NCBI GenBank assembly: GCA_963931865.1 | Contig: OZ007515.1 | Span: 8,100,185-8,164,184, forward strand | From: Axinella damicornis | Lineage: Eukaryota > Porifera > Demospongiae > Axinellida > Axinellidae | DNA: 64,000 bases | Direction of reading: 5' to 3' | Shown here: in pieces, positions 45,054 to 55,998 of the stretch | How the letters are laid out: each line of letters opens with the position of its first letter | Position numbering within the stretch: the first letter of the stretch is position 1 | Notes under the pieces: model-generated | Databases searched by the model: none | What the model was told of the DNA's origin: nothing | What the model saw: only the letters and a program-made list of their open reading frames with translations | Program-made: the position numbers and the translations under genes

Positions 45054-48000
45054 CCGGTGTCATGGGAAAATGGGGACCCCCCATAATGGGACCCGGGGTC
45101 CCCATATTCCCGGGAATATGGGGACCTGGGTCCCCACTTTCCTGGGAAAATGGGGGCCCCGGGTCCCCATTTTCCCGGAAGTATGGGGACCCCTTAGTGA
45201 AAATGGGGACCCCTCTATGACAGATGGTTAACAGTGGGAAAATGGGGAACCAACATTATTAGGTTGGAATTCAGACCTATGCAAGGCCTCTCATAACAGT
45301 TAATCACTAACCGTGCAGTTATTATAATACAGCAATTAAATAAAAACATGTTATATAGACATATTAAATAATAGCTCGACGTTATCTTTGATGAGGATTT
45401 TCAATAACAAGCTGGTCATCGATTCCTTTCCAGATTGCTAGAATGGTCATAGTGAGAGAGATCTATAGCTAGCTACTGAGTCAGAATTGAGCATTAACTA
45501 GCCTGCAAGACAATGAGGCCCAGTGAGTGAGTGGCTATATATTAGCGGCTATAAGCAGTGTCAAACTTATTTCAAGTTCATGATCTGCAAACATAGAACA
45601 GATCATAGTGCAGCGGCATATCAAACCAATCGTTCACTTTTTGATAAAAGCACCAAAATTGGTACTCATATAGTTTAATATACTGTGAACATTTTTAGAT
45701 ATTGAGGCATGTGAAATTTTGCCTGCATCAGCTGCGGTGGGCAGTTTCCAAAATGGCCGCCATGTGGCGTTATTCGACGAGAATAATGCAGTACTAATAG
45801 CACTTTTTAGGGGTCTTAGGGTTCTTTTGCATAACTGCCCCATCCTTGCTAGAATTATTCTGTGTTTATGTGCTACGTTAAATACAGCAGTGATTTCCGG
45901 AAATGGACATGCATATAGAGGTCCGGTTATTAATTATAATGAACCTTTCTGGGAACAGAAACCGGCATCTTGCAGGTCTAGTAGCAGGGATTCTATATAG
46001 GCTTTGAGAGGGGGGCTGCAAGATATAGGCATCTAAGAAGAATTAATATGCTGCCTGTATTCCTGCAAGAAAAATGGGCTGACTGCCGGGATTCATATTA
46101 GGGAAAACATCTGGGGTACAAATTAGTATGTTTGGGGTGACAATCTTGGAGTCCAAAAGGAGCCAGTGATAGCATTCAAAAGGAGATGTGTTCTCTGCAT
46201 TGCTAAAAGTACGTGGTTACAGATTTGTACCAGTCCACCCAGAGGACCTATAGCTCTGTTGAGCATGAAAGAGCAGGGCAAAATATGATTGTGCTAATGC
46301 CATTAAGGCACTTGCCGGTGCAATTACAGTGCAATGGATTATCATAAGACCATAATCCTGGTGTTGTATATATGTCAAGCAGACTGCAATTTAACTGTGA
46401 TATGATGAGCCAGGCATGCGGAGTTCCTCTTGCAGATGAATGCGAAGGATCAACATGATGCTTGGTCTTTTGGGGTATTCTCTTTGACACCATAGCATTG
46501 GGAATTTGGCCTAACAATTGGATTTTGCCTACTAAGGGAAATTTCAGAGTGGTTCCATACAGTTAGCATGGAAAGGCAAGGTGGAACAGGAGAAATAGTT
46601 AGAATACATTCCATGCAGGGATTATCGTAGACTCTATATGTAGGGATACGACAGACACGCAATATATGCTAATACAAAAAAATCTCTCCTAATCTCAGAA
46701 ACGGTACACTTATAAGCCTTTATAACAACATACCAGTCATCTTTGAGTGTTTTCATGTCCAACAAGACTCCCAGTGCCGCGAAAAACCATCGCGAAAGTA
46801 CCAAAGCAGGCACTCGCAAAACGGGCAAATTGTCCTCCTTTCTTTCTTCTTCTTCTTCAGACAACTTAGCTCAACGTTGCCTCAATCTCTCATGATGGTT
46901 TTCGCACAAAACAGCAGCATTTTCAACCGAGCAGTGCAACGTTCCATTGCTTTTTCACAACCTCTGTGATGGCAAATTTCAGCTCAAACATGCGCCTGCT
47001 GCTAAAAAAATGACATAAAGGATGTAGGGATACCAAAACGGCGAAAAGTAAGGAAACAAGGTAGGGATGATCACACAAAACAGTGCAGTATACAATCCCC
47101 CCTTCATATCTTCTTCATTATATGGAAAATGATTTGTAGCTAACCATGGCTTAGCTTACAGATAAATAATCAAGACACACTTGGCAGCTAATCATCATGC
47201 CCAAAATGCCAAGGGCCTACCAAAGCCGATGCAGTACACATGAATGCCTAAGCTCAAAGTGGTGGAAAATGGAGTGTGTAGGAAATGAGCTTTGGACAAA
47301 CTACGTATGCTGACCCCCCTCTTCCGAAAGCCAGCTATATAATAATTATATTATACTACCCTAGATCTGAGGTTTGTGGTCTCCAAAGTCAGGGGTTTCA
47401 TATACATACATGGCTTGCAACTGTGGGCTTTTTCCGACTTGGAGATATTTGTGCCAACAGGTCACGCAACATGATATTTGGCTACATGATTGCATTGTTT
47501 ATTTGTGTCGACAGAACAGTTTCACGCTGGCAATAAGTGCATTGGGAACAATTATAGGGGATCAATGAGTTATGTGCAGTGGTAGCCTACTGAGCAGTAA
47601 GGGATATATACAAAGCAAGGGCCATTACGTATTTCCAACATAGGATATAATTATAGACAAGGGAGAGCATTATTGACAACCCCTCCCTCCAGGCCATTGG
47701 GACTGGGAATCAGCCTATAATTATGGAGATCGCAGTTTTAGAATCAGGGCAGTAACCACTGTGGCAAAGGCATCCCATGCATGCACATTCCACATTAATT
47801 TGTTGGGTAGAAGCGTACAAAATCCATACTTGAATGCCTAGTCATGCAATGGTTAGTTTCACATCGTGACCGTAACGTTGTCTACAGGTACATGCATGGA
47901 CTTATCTTTCCCGTCACTGACTTTCGTGCACGTGTTGTAGTATATGTATACTAGTATCACAAAACGTTGTGCATCATACGTACTCATAGGAAAGGAGAGG

Positions 48001-48314
48001 GGAGCCACACCCAGGATAGAGTGTCCTATTGGGGAAAGTATAATTATATACATCTTCCAGTGGACAATGGTGGAAGGGCCACCATTCCACCCAAACACCG
48101 AAGGACTAGGTATAGACATGCAGATATGCACCTGTTATCCATAGTTGGGGAGTGAGGCTGTCATGTGATCAGCAGCAAGTGAGTTATCGGAAAGCTCTCA
48201 CTGCTACTGCTGCACTGCATCATTGACCTGACTCACCTCCAATGAACAGTGTAGCTAGCTGGTACCAATGGCCAAAAGAACAGAGTTAATTGGGAATGAC
48301 AGGCAACTGATTAT

Positions 48315-48718
48315 CACTGTAAAACGAGAAGGGTTGTTTTAACGAGGCTGTGGTCACCTCAGTTGCATCTCAGGGCCCCCTTGCATGGTGACCATGGAAT
48401 GAACACACATTGTCAAGTGCATCCTATTAGTAGCTAGCTATCCAAATAGGAAAACCTAATAGAACAGCTGCACTTCCAAACAATGTGCATTCAAGCAGAT
48501 CATTTACACTGCTTGACCACTATAGGTCCTCCAACAGACATACAGATGGGTAAACAATTAAGCTAAGTCACGTACCTATAATTACGAAACGTTAGAAGTG
48601 AGGCTACACAACATTTGTGGTTGTGGGTACATTCTTCGACCACCACAGTGGAGGAGACACTGTGATGCAACTAGGGTGACCAGAGTCTGGTTAAAACAAC
48701 CCTTCTCATTTTAAAGTG
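48315..48718. mobile_element. MITE, CACTGTAAAA family, copy 1 (nested)
   Basis: Ends are CACTGTAAAACGAGAAGGGT and CCCTTCTCATTTTAAAGTG. It sits inside the 4.5-kb transposon. A second family member is at 54474-54914, with shared interior words GTGGTCACCTCAGTTGCATC and CTTGACCACTATAGGTCCTCC. Confidence 0.85.
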
Positions 48719-49277
48719 ATATATGGGACGCCAGACAATGGTGAACCAGGGTGGAGCTGATTATCAGTCACAAACATTAGCAACACTAGCTGTGGAGACA
48801 GCTGCAAGCTGTAGCAGTAGTAAGTAAAGTAGCTATGAGTTATTCAATCACCCGCCCACCTAGCTGTTCCCTCTTTCTTTCATATAGCCGCTACTGTCCA
48901 CTGCATGAGTCTTCTCTCAGTGAGACTGAGTCAGGTGTTAAATTTTCAAGTGTAGAAGGGCTTGAAGGATTGCCACTAAGAGTCATTTAAGACAACATTG
49001 CCAAATTTGGTAATGTTGCATGGTGGCCATTTTGGAAACCGCCCACCACGGCTGATGCAGGCATAATTTCACATGCCTCAATATCTGAAAATGTTCACAG
49101 TATATTAATCTATATGTGTACCAATTTTGGTGCTTTTATCAAAAAGTGAATGATTGGTTTGGTATGTCTGGCTATGCCGCTGCACTATCAGCAACCTTTG
49201 CACAGAAAAATTTGGCGCTTTGTCTGACCGACGCATTACAGCTATCAGGGTATGTAGCAACCATCGCGAGTGAAGGT

Positions 49278-49349
49278 TAGTCTCGGTACCAGACTATTCG
49301 CGCACAGCGGAATATTCCGCCGTGCGCGAATAGTCTGGTACCGAGACTA
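49278..49349. mobile_element. 72-bp foldback element with 9-bp target duplication
   Basis: Palindrome TAGTCTCGGTACCAGACTAT...ATAGTCTGGTACCGAGACTA flanked by AGTGAAGGT at 49269-49277 and 49350-49358. Same design as the element at 10034, inside the 4.5-kb transposon. Confidence 0.9.
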
Positions 49350-49580
49350 AGTGAAGGTTTCGACTGATATGATGATATTCCATCCATGCATGCTCTATAT
49401 GGACTACTGCTTTCGCAGACATGCTTGCAGAGATGCAAATAACAACCATTCCTACATAGAGCTGTGAGTATTTGACGCAACATAAAACGAAAATGATGAG
49501 GGGGTCCCCATTTTACCAGGGAAGATGGGGACCGGGAGTCCCCATTTTCACGGGGTCCCCAAAATTTTATATGACACCGG

Positions 49581-50068
49581 GCCGCGTAGTCTAAGGAACG
49601 ATTGCGAGTGCTTTGGTAGGCATTATCATTGTATCTGCATGCTGGGTTAGTTTTAGCTTTTCTTTGGCCGTTATCCTGCCAGTACGTTTTTGTGCCCATG
49701 CACTGCAAACTTGCGGTTTACCCGGAAACGTGCCACTCCTCCACACGTCCACCTGACGTCCATTTACGTCACTGCAAGTTTTTCCCCGCGTTAGTACTGC
49801 AAGTGACAAACACTATGGTGAGGCTAGGTACTCCCCCAGTTAGGTACTCCCCCAGTTAGGTATGCATCCATCTGTTAGCCATTGTTTGGTTCATTAACCA
49901 GGAATGTAAGTTCACTGAAAGTAGCGTAACCACTCTATCGACTCGGATCATCATTATGTGTAGCTAGCTCAGTAGCTAGTCACTCTGGCCAGTGACAGAG
50001 ATATAGCTCAGTAATTAGTTCGTGCTGCGTAAACTATCATCGGATTTTCGAGTCTCTAACGCACAAGA
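49581..50068. other. M2 5' flank
   Basis: Matches 28627-29096 before M1. It includes GCTCAGTAATTAGTTCGTGC just upstream of the start codon in both, a likely 5' untranslated region. A short duplication, GGTACTCCCCCAGTTA, occurs twice here (49828 and 49845). Confidence 0.6.
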
Positions 50069-53000
50069 ATGCTCTCGCTATACGTGGTGTTTATACCAGC
50101 CCTGCTGTGTCGTACTGCGGCCTGGGAACATGTGATTTATGTGGACTCAGCAAGGGGAAACAATACACAGGAATGTATTGATGGCAGTGTACCTTGCATG
50201 AACCTCAGCTTTGCTTTCCAACCTGAGTACCGCAGAGATTCTACTCAGTATGTTCTCCTCTCAGGAACACACTATCTGGATAATAGCACATACAGTAGTC
50301 CTTTCACCAACCTAGCTGATTTCGCTATTGTAGGAAATGGGAATAATTCTTTGGATACTGTAATCATGTGTAATGCTCCCAACTCAAGCCTAGCCTTTGT
50401 TGAAGTTTCCAATGTCTATCTTGAGAGAGTTACCTTCTCCCACTGTGCTGGGTTGAGGAACAGCACCAGTCGAGACTTCACTTCTGCAGACTATACGGTG
50501 CGAAAAACCCAGGCAGCTCTCTACTTCTACCTTTGCAACAGAGTAAGCATGAATTTGGTTACTGTGACCAACAGTCACAATGCAACGGGAGTTATCATAT
50601 ACAACACCATTGGGTCCAACACAATAGTCAACTCTACATTCTCCAACAACAGGGTCGGAGTTGGTTCCCCATATCCAGGGGGAGGAGGGTTTTACGTGGA
50701 GTTTTCCTACTGTGTTCCTGGAGATGCTAATTGCACTGATACTGCTCCATCTCATGTGGTTGCTAATTCTGACTCCTATTTTCACTTTCAAAACTGTAGT
50801 TTTGAAAACAACTGGGCAGGTAATATCAACAGTCACAGCAACTCTACCTTTATCATACCTTATCGCAGGAATCATGAAGCATTTGGTCGTGGGGGAGGTT
50901 TGTCAATCTACTTGAAAGGAAATGCATCCAACAACACGTTTGATATTTCTGATTGCCACTTCGAAAACAATCAAGCCTTGTGGGGTGCTGGCTTATTTAC
51001 AGAGTTTCATGATAGTACATCAGGAAATAAAGTGTGTGTAAACAATAGTACATTTAAAAACAATAATTGTCCCTATACAAACATGTCTGGTACTGGAGGT
51101 GGAGGAATGAGATTAGGACACTATGTTTACTATAGGGGAGCACCAAACGTGGATGGTAACAAAGTTCTGTTGCAGAACTGCTCATTTCGAAATAACTCGG
51201 CTCTTAATGGGGGAGCTCTCTCCATGTCTCCAGCCTTACAGAACTCTGACAGTAACCAGCTCGCTTCTGTCTTTGCAGTGTCATGCTATTTCGAGAACAA
51301 TGTGGCTGAGTTAGGTTCAGCATTGTACATATCAAGGTTCTCATTAGTAGTTGAAGGCGAAATACTGCCTGTTGCTTTTTCAGATTCGCACTTTGTCGCC
51401 AATTCAGTTCAGCCTTCTGAGATTGCTATACACCAGGAAGGAGTAGGTGCTGTGTATGTGAATGCTGTGCCAGTACAGTTCCACAAGAAGGTTTACTTCG
51501 AACGTAACAATGGTTCAGCTTTTTGCATAGTTGGGACCCAGGCAAACTTCACGGGCTGCAATGCAACATTTTTAGGGAATGTTGGGTCTAAAGGAGGTGC
51601 CATTGCACTATTGGGAGCTGCTTCAATCCTAATAGATGACTCCACTTACATGCATTTTGAAGACAATTTTGCATCACTCCATGGTGGAGCAATATACAAC
51701 AAGTACATTGAGAGAGAAAATCTTAAAACCTATGCCAGCTGCTTCATTCATCACACAAATCCTTTCCTTGACCCTAACGAGTGGAATGCCATCTTCTACT
51801 TTCACAACAACTCCGCCACCCTCAGAGGAAAATCCATCCATTCTACATCCATACTCCCATGTTCAATGGCTGGTGGGTTTGGAGTGGAGAGTTCTAGCAG
51901 CATCCTCTGCTGGAGAAATTGGATCTATGTCAACACCAGCTGTAGCTCAGAGATCAGCACCGATACTGGCAGCATTGAATTCACAGGATCATCTTCTGTG
52001 AAAGCCATTCCAGGGAAAATCTTCCACCTACCAATCACCATTCAAGATGACCTCGGCCATAACATAAACACTGAAACTGTTTTCACTGCTACATCAAGAA
52101 ACTCAACCGCAGCTTTAGTCGATCCCCTCTTCAGGTATATCTCAAGTGAGGCTGTCAAGGTGAATGGATTGGAAAACAGCAGTTTTACATTGGACCTAGT
52201 CAACGCTGGTGACCGAGTGTGGCACGTCGAAGTCAGCATCAGTCTACAACTCTGCCCTCCCGGTTTTGAACCTGTTGACAACACCACAAATAGCAAGTGC
52301 ACATGCTCAGAGAATTATGCTGGAAAAGTTATATGTGATCCCTCAACGTACATAGCATACTTGGAGAATGCGTACTGGATGGGGACATTGCCTGGACACC
52401 CAGACACATTAGCTGTGTCTCTGTGTCTTCCTGGATTTTGTTACACTGACCATCGTAAGGCTTTCCTCCCACTTCCAAAGTCAATACTTGAAGTTGATGC
52501 TCACATCTGTGGCCGGATGCACCGAACAGGTATCTTCTGTGGAGAGTGTGAACGTGGTTATGGACCAGCTGTTAACTCAGAAACATACGAGTGTGTTTCC
52601 TGTACCAATGGCACCAATATAGCAGCCAATACCACCTACTATGCTCTCTCTGTGCACCTCCCACTCCTAATATTCTTTGCAGTAATCATCATTTTCAACA
52701 TTAAGCTGACAACAGGACCGGCAAATGCCTTCATTGTCTATAGCCAGGTGATTGCAAGCACGTTCGACCTTGATGCTGACCAGCACATTCCACTCAACTT
52801 GATCACCAATAGTACTGATGCCCTACTAAATGCGTATAGAGTTCCTTATGGCATCTTTAACTTGAACTTCTTGGAAAGATTTATCCAGCCTCTCTGTCTT
52901 GGAACGAATCTCAATGCCTTAGACATCCTTCAGTTGGACTACCTTGTTGCATTCTTTCCACTCCTCATGATCATAGTGGTCATAGTCATCATGAAGGTAT

Positions 53001-54169
53001 GGGCCTGTCTGTGCAGGTGTTTTAGGAGGAAGTATAGATTGACATCACTCTTGGAAAGCAAATTACACCAGTTGAAAGTTGGAAAGTCGCTCATTCATGC
53101 CTTTGCTGCTTTCCTTCTTCTCTCCTACACTAGATTTAGTCTGGCTTCTTCATACATTGTGAACTTGCATCCACTGATCGACAAGAATGGAAACCACATT
53201 GGCCAGCGAAGATCATACTATGCTGGCCAGTTTACTGCAAGTGATCCCAAATATATTTTCAGGTACTTCTTGCCTGCTTGTATCATATTTGCCACCTTTG
53301 TGGCTATCCCCCCACTGCTGCTCCTGGAGTACCCTGTGAAGTGGCTGGAGTGGTGTATTAGCAAATTCGAATATCTGCGGAGGTTCTACCCAGTGGACAA
53401 GGTGCACATTTTGCTGGACACATTCCAGGGTTGTTACAAGAACAAAATGAGGTTCTTTGCTGGACTCTACTTCCTATTCCGCCTTAGCATCAATGTCTCA
53501 TACATTCTCACAGACACCTGGCTGCAGCAATTCATCGTACAGCAAATTACCTGTGTTATATTCATTGTGCTAATAGCCTTGTGTCAGCCATACAATGAAG
53601 AAAATAAAATCTTCAACTACATCGACACTCTCATGTTCACCAACTTAGCCCTTGTAAATGCCCTGAGCTTGTATTTGTACGCATTCGCACAGACTAACCC
53701 TGGACAACCGTTACCCATCTCAGCATTTGTGGTTCAATATGTCCTTGTGTTCCTACCATTGCTATACATGATCAGTTATCTCATCTGGTTCCTCTCAAAG
53801 CCCGCCTGCCACAAATACCAGGTGAAGCAATTCATTGGAAAACTCTGCTTGCTTTGCTGCTTTAAAACCAATTGCTGTAACAATAGCTACAGAAACCATG
53901 GGCACCAAAGTTACCACAATCTGGAGGCTGCCACTGACTTCAGAGACACAGTGACAACAACGGAGGTCATTTTAGATGAACCAGAGGATGAGATGGAGGC
54001 CATGCTACAGAGAGCTGAGGCCATCAACACTTACACGCCTCAAAGCGCGACTGCTACTGCTGTGCAAGTTGTGGAGCAAAGAGAATTAGAGGATTCAGGG
54101 CTCCATTGTCGGTCCTCTAAGGGAACTAGTAGCGGATATGGAACCACAGGACACAGCACTAATCTCTAG
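50069..54169 (+). CDS. Giant beta-helix / multi-transmembrane surface protein M2
   Basis: Single-exon frame of 1366 residues, collinear with M1: signal peptide, FxxN/GGAI beta-helix ectodomain, cysteine-rich stalk with CGECERGYGPAVNS, about eight transmembrane helices and a cytoplasmic tail. Differences from M1 are scattered substitutions, such as NVHWMG to NAYWMG before the stalk and changes in the first cytoplasmic loop (ASRCRCLRRK versus ACLCRCFRRK), plus eight extra residues (HGHQSYHN region) in the tail. The frame, cysteines and hydrophobic segments are preserved in both, so both are probably functional. It sits downstream of U5 as M1 sits downstream of U3. Function is unknown; a role in surface recognition is inference. 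Confidence 0.88.
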   Translation: MLSLYVVFIPALLCRTAAWEHVIYVDSARGNNTQECIDGSVPCMNLSFAFQPEYRRDSTQYVLLSGTHYLDNSTYSSPFTNLADFAIVGNGNNSLDTVIMCNAPNSSLAFVEVSNVYLERVTFSHCAGLRNSTSRDFTSADYTVRKTQAALYFYLCNRVSMNLVTVTNSHNATGVIIYNTIGSNTIVNSTFSNNRVGVGSPYPGGGGFYVEFSYCVPGDANCTDTAPSHVVANSDSYFHFQNCSFENNWAGNINSHSNSTFIIPYRRNHEAFGRGGGLSIYLKGNASNNTFDISDCHFENNQALWGAGLFTEFHDSTSGNKVCVNNSTFKNNNCPYTNMSGTGGGGMRLGHYVYYRGAPNVDGNKVLLQNCSFRNNSALNGGALSMSPALQNSDSNQLASVFAVSCYFENNVAELGSALYISRFSLVVEGEILPVAFSDSHFVANSVQPSEIAIHQEGVGAVYVNAVPVQFHKKVYFERNNGSAFCIVGTQANFTGCNATFLGNVGSKGGAIALLGAASILIDDSTYMHFEDNFASLHGGAIYNKYIERENLKTYASCFIHHTNPFLDPNEWNAIFYFHNNSATLRGKSIHSTSILPCSMAGGFGVESSSSILCWRNWIYVNTSCSSEISTDTGSIEFTGSSSVKAIPGKIFHLPITIQDDLGHNINTETVFTATSRNSTAALVDPLFRYISSEAVKVNGLENSSFTLDLVNAGDRVWHVEVSISLQLCPPGFEPVDNTTNSKCTCSENYAGKVICDPSTYIAYLENAYWMGTLPGHPDTLAVSLCLPGFCYTDHRKAFLPLPKSILEVDAHICGRMHRTGIFCGECERGYGPAVNSETYECVSCTNGTNIAANTTYYALSVHLPLLIFFAVIIIFNIKLTTGPANAFIVYSQVIASTFDLDADQHIPLNLITNSTDALLNAYRVPYGIFNLNFLERFIQPLCLGTNLNALDILQLDYLVAFFPLLMIIVVIVIMKVWACLCRCFRRKYRLTSLLESKLHQLKVGKSLIHAFAAFLLLSYTRFSLASSYIVNLHPLIDKNGNHIGQRRSYYAGQFTASDPKYIFRYFLPACIIFATFVAIPPLLLLEYPVKWLEWCISKFEYLRRFYPVDKVHILLDTFQGCYKNKMRFFAGLYFLFRLSINVSYILTDTWLQQFIVQQITCVIFIVLIALCQPYNEENKIFNYIDTLMFTNLALVNALSLYLYAFAQTNPGQPLPISAFVVQYVLVFLPLLYMISYLIWFLSKPACHKYQVKQFIGKLCLLCCFKTNCCNNSYRNHGHQSYHNLEAATDFRDTVTTTEVILDEPEDEMEAMLQRAEAINTYTPQSATATAVQVVEQRELEDSGLHCRSSKGTSSGYGTTGHSTNL

Positions 54170-54473
54170 ACTAGATTACAATGCAGAATAGTATAATGGT
54201 TAATTAACTTTGCTTTTTTCACAGTTGTGCTGTATTAATGTTTCCGCATGTGATGGATGCATTGGTTTCTTAGGCTTATATTTATAATTATGATTATGTG
54301 TTTTGTATTGAGCTAGCTCTCACATGTTCACACTTAATTATTGTTTGTGTATTCAGGATGACCTAGCTATCACATGTTGACACTTTTTGTATAACATTGT
54401 GATTCCACATCCCATAAAGCATTTATTAACTGCAGTGTGTATGCTGAAGCTTTCCATCACGTCCTCAACTATA

Positions 54474-54914
54474 CACTGTAAAAGGAGAAGGGTTGTTTTA
54501 ACCAGGCTGTGGTCACCTCAGTTGCATCTCAGTGCCTCCTTGGTGATCAAGGAATGAGAACACAAGTGCAACCTACCTTGATCTTGTTAGTAGCTATTGG
54601 ATAGGAAAACCTAGTAACTAGGCCTGTTAAGATATCCTAGGTCAAGTTTCTTATAGAAGTGTATGCAGCTGCTCTTCCAAACAATGTGCATTCAAGCAGA
54701 TCATTTACACTGCTTGACCACTATAGGTCCTCCAGCAGACATACAAATGGGTAAACAATTAAGCAAGGTCACATATCTATAACTATGAAGTGAAGCTACA
54801 CAACATTTGTGGCCGTGGGTACATTCTTTGACCACCACAGTGGAGGAGGCATTGAGATGCAACTATGGTGACCAGAGCCTGCATAGTTAAAACAACCCTT
54901 TTCCTTTTACAGTG
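54474..54914. mobile_element. MITE, CACTGTAAAA family, copy 2
   Basis: Ends CACTGTAAAAGGAGAAGGGT and AACCCTTTTCCTTTTACAGTG with TA on both sides. Inserted in the M2 3' flank; the M1 flank near 33410 lacks it. Confidence 0.88.
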
Positions 54915-54956
54915 TACCTATACCTCAATGGTAAAATGCATTGAACAAGCATTTAT

Positions 54957-55055
54957 TAAGGTGGCACATACCCCATTACGTTAGGTTACCTTTAACCGTC
55001 GGGGCGCCCCAATGGTTAAAGGTGACCTAACGTAGAGGGGTATGTGCCACCTTAA
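54957..55055. mobile_element. 99-bp foldback element with TTAA ends
   Basis: TTAAGGTGGCACATACCCC...TATGTGCCACCTTAA with arms carrying GTTAAAGGT(G)ACCTAACGT. TTAA at both edges suggests a TTAA target duplication, as in piggyBac/Kolobok-type elements. Immediately to the right, ~55 bp (55056-55112) are inverted relative to 33413-33470. Confidence 0.8.
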
Positions 55056-55112
55056 TGTATACACGTTTTGATGAAACTTGCCAGAGATAAAGACTCTGAA
55101 TGGTAAGTACAA

Positions 55113-55407
55113 TGCCAGAAGTAGATGGCACTAGAATCACAGGAGAATGGCCATTATAGAATGCCAGTAGAATGGGAGATGTGTTCATACTGTTGAGAAG
55201 ACTAGCTGGCTCAAGGAGTGTTGTCAATCAGATCTTTAGCCATATCAAAGTCGGCATCATGGTAGTGCCACATTCTTCAACTGTGTTCCATGCTACTACA
55301 GTATTACATGTAGTGTCAAAATGAGTCAGGACATGTTGATTCGCAAAGACGTCCTCTCATAAATGAATGACTATATTGCCATCAACGTACACCAACTTGC
55401 TGGGCCA
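55113..55407. other. Spacer to U6
   Basis: Matches 33480-34000 upstream of U4, with a ~300-bp deletion after CATGTTGATTCGCAAAGA. No gene. Confidence 0.6.
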
Positions 55408-55418
55408 GGGGATTCCCC
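55408..55418 (-). promoter_or_regulatory. U6 upstream kB-like palindrome
   Basis: GGGGATTCCCC, in the inverted orientation of U4. The CRE partner is altered to AGACGTCC at 55348 by the adjoining deletion. Confidence 0.45.
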
Positions 55419-55870
55419 ATGCACTTCTTACAGGAAGTGCAGTATGCCTTGCGGGCAATAGTATTAGTTAAACCACGCCACCAAGGGCGGTATGGATTCA
55501 TTGCGCTATAGATCCATGTGGCCCGAAGGTTTAAACAATTTGTAACCCAATGGCTTCCTATGCGTGCGCATTATCAATGGCTTTCCCTCAAGTGTGCTGC
55601 TGGTAGTTAGTTATTACATAATCAGATGGCTGCCTAATAAGTTATTGCCCTGCTGTCAGTGCTCTGTGGTAAACCCTGTCTGTAGCTTTGATCCACTCAT
55701 GTAAAGGGCTACAAACCTCACTAATTGTTCACCCTGACTGAGTGCTGCTTCATAAACTAATCACCATGTACACAGAAAGGGTTTGCTAGTTCTGACCATG
55801 GTTGCAAAATGTGGCTTGACATGCATGATTGTGGCAAGACTGAGTTCCACCACAGATGTTCCACTCTAAA

Positions 55871-55900
55871 CAAATAAAGGGAACCACATCCTAAGCGGTG
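55871..55900 (+). promoter_or_regulatory. U6 core promoter, degenerate TATA
   Basis: AAATAAAGGGAACCACATCC and GTGAACACTACAGTC as in U4. Downstream, a 26-bp leader segment (TACAGTCAATCCATCGATCT) is duplicated in tandem at 55907-55957. Confidence 0.4.
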
Positions 55901-55998
55901 AACACTACAGTCAATCCATCGATCTCCGTCTACAGTCAATCCATCGATCTCCGTCAACAGTCAAGAAGAATTGCAGCTGGTTCGAACTCCCCTGAAGA

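Larger units (their letters stand above)
45058..49576. mobile_element. 4.5-kb DNA transposon with CCGG target duplication
   Basis: Begins TGTCATGGGAAAATGGGGAC and ends GGGGTCCCC...ATATGACA. It is flanked by CCGG on both sides (45054-45057 and 49577-49580). Module A has the empty site CTCGACTCCCGGGCCGCG with one CCGG at 28623-28626. G/C-rich palindromic motifs (GGGACCCGGGGTCCCC types) fill both ends. A ~180-bp inverted repeat lies further in (45590-45770 and 49012-49190, with GCACCAAAATTGGTAC / GTACCAATTTTGGTGC). The interior has small minus-strand frames (for example 46634-46864, acidic start MSEEEEERKED, and 46248-46662) that I cannot assign to a transposase. The superfamily is undetermined; it is probably a decayed or non-autonomous copy. 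Confidence 0.85.

Noticed and set aside
45058..49576. Internal frames as a transposase gene
   Set aside because: Frames at 46248-46864 and others are short, on the minus strand and without a DDE or other recognisable catalytic pattern; I could not defend a call.
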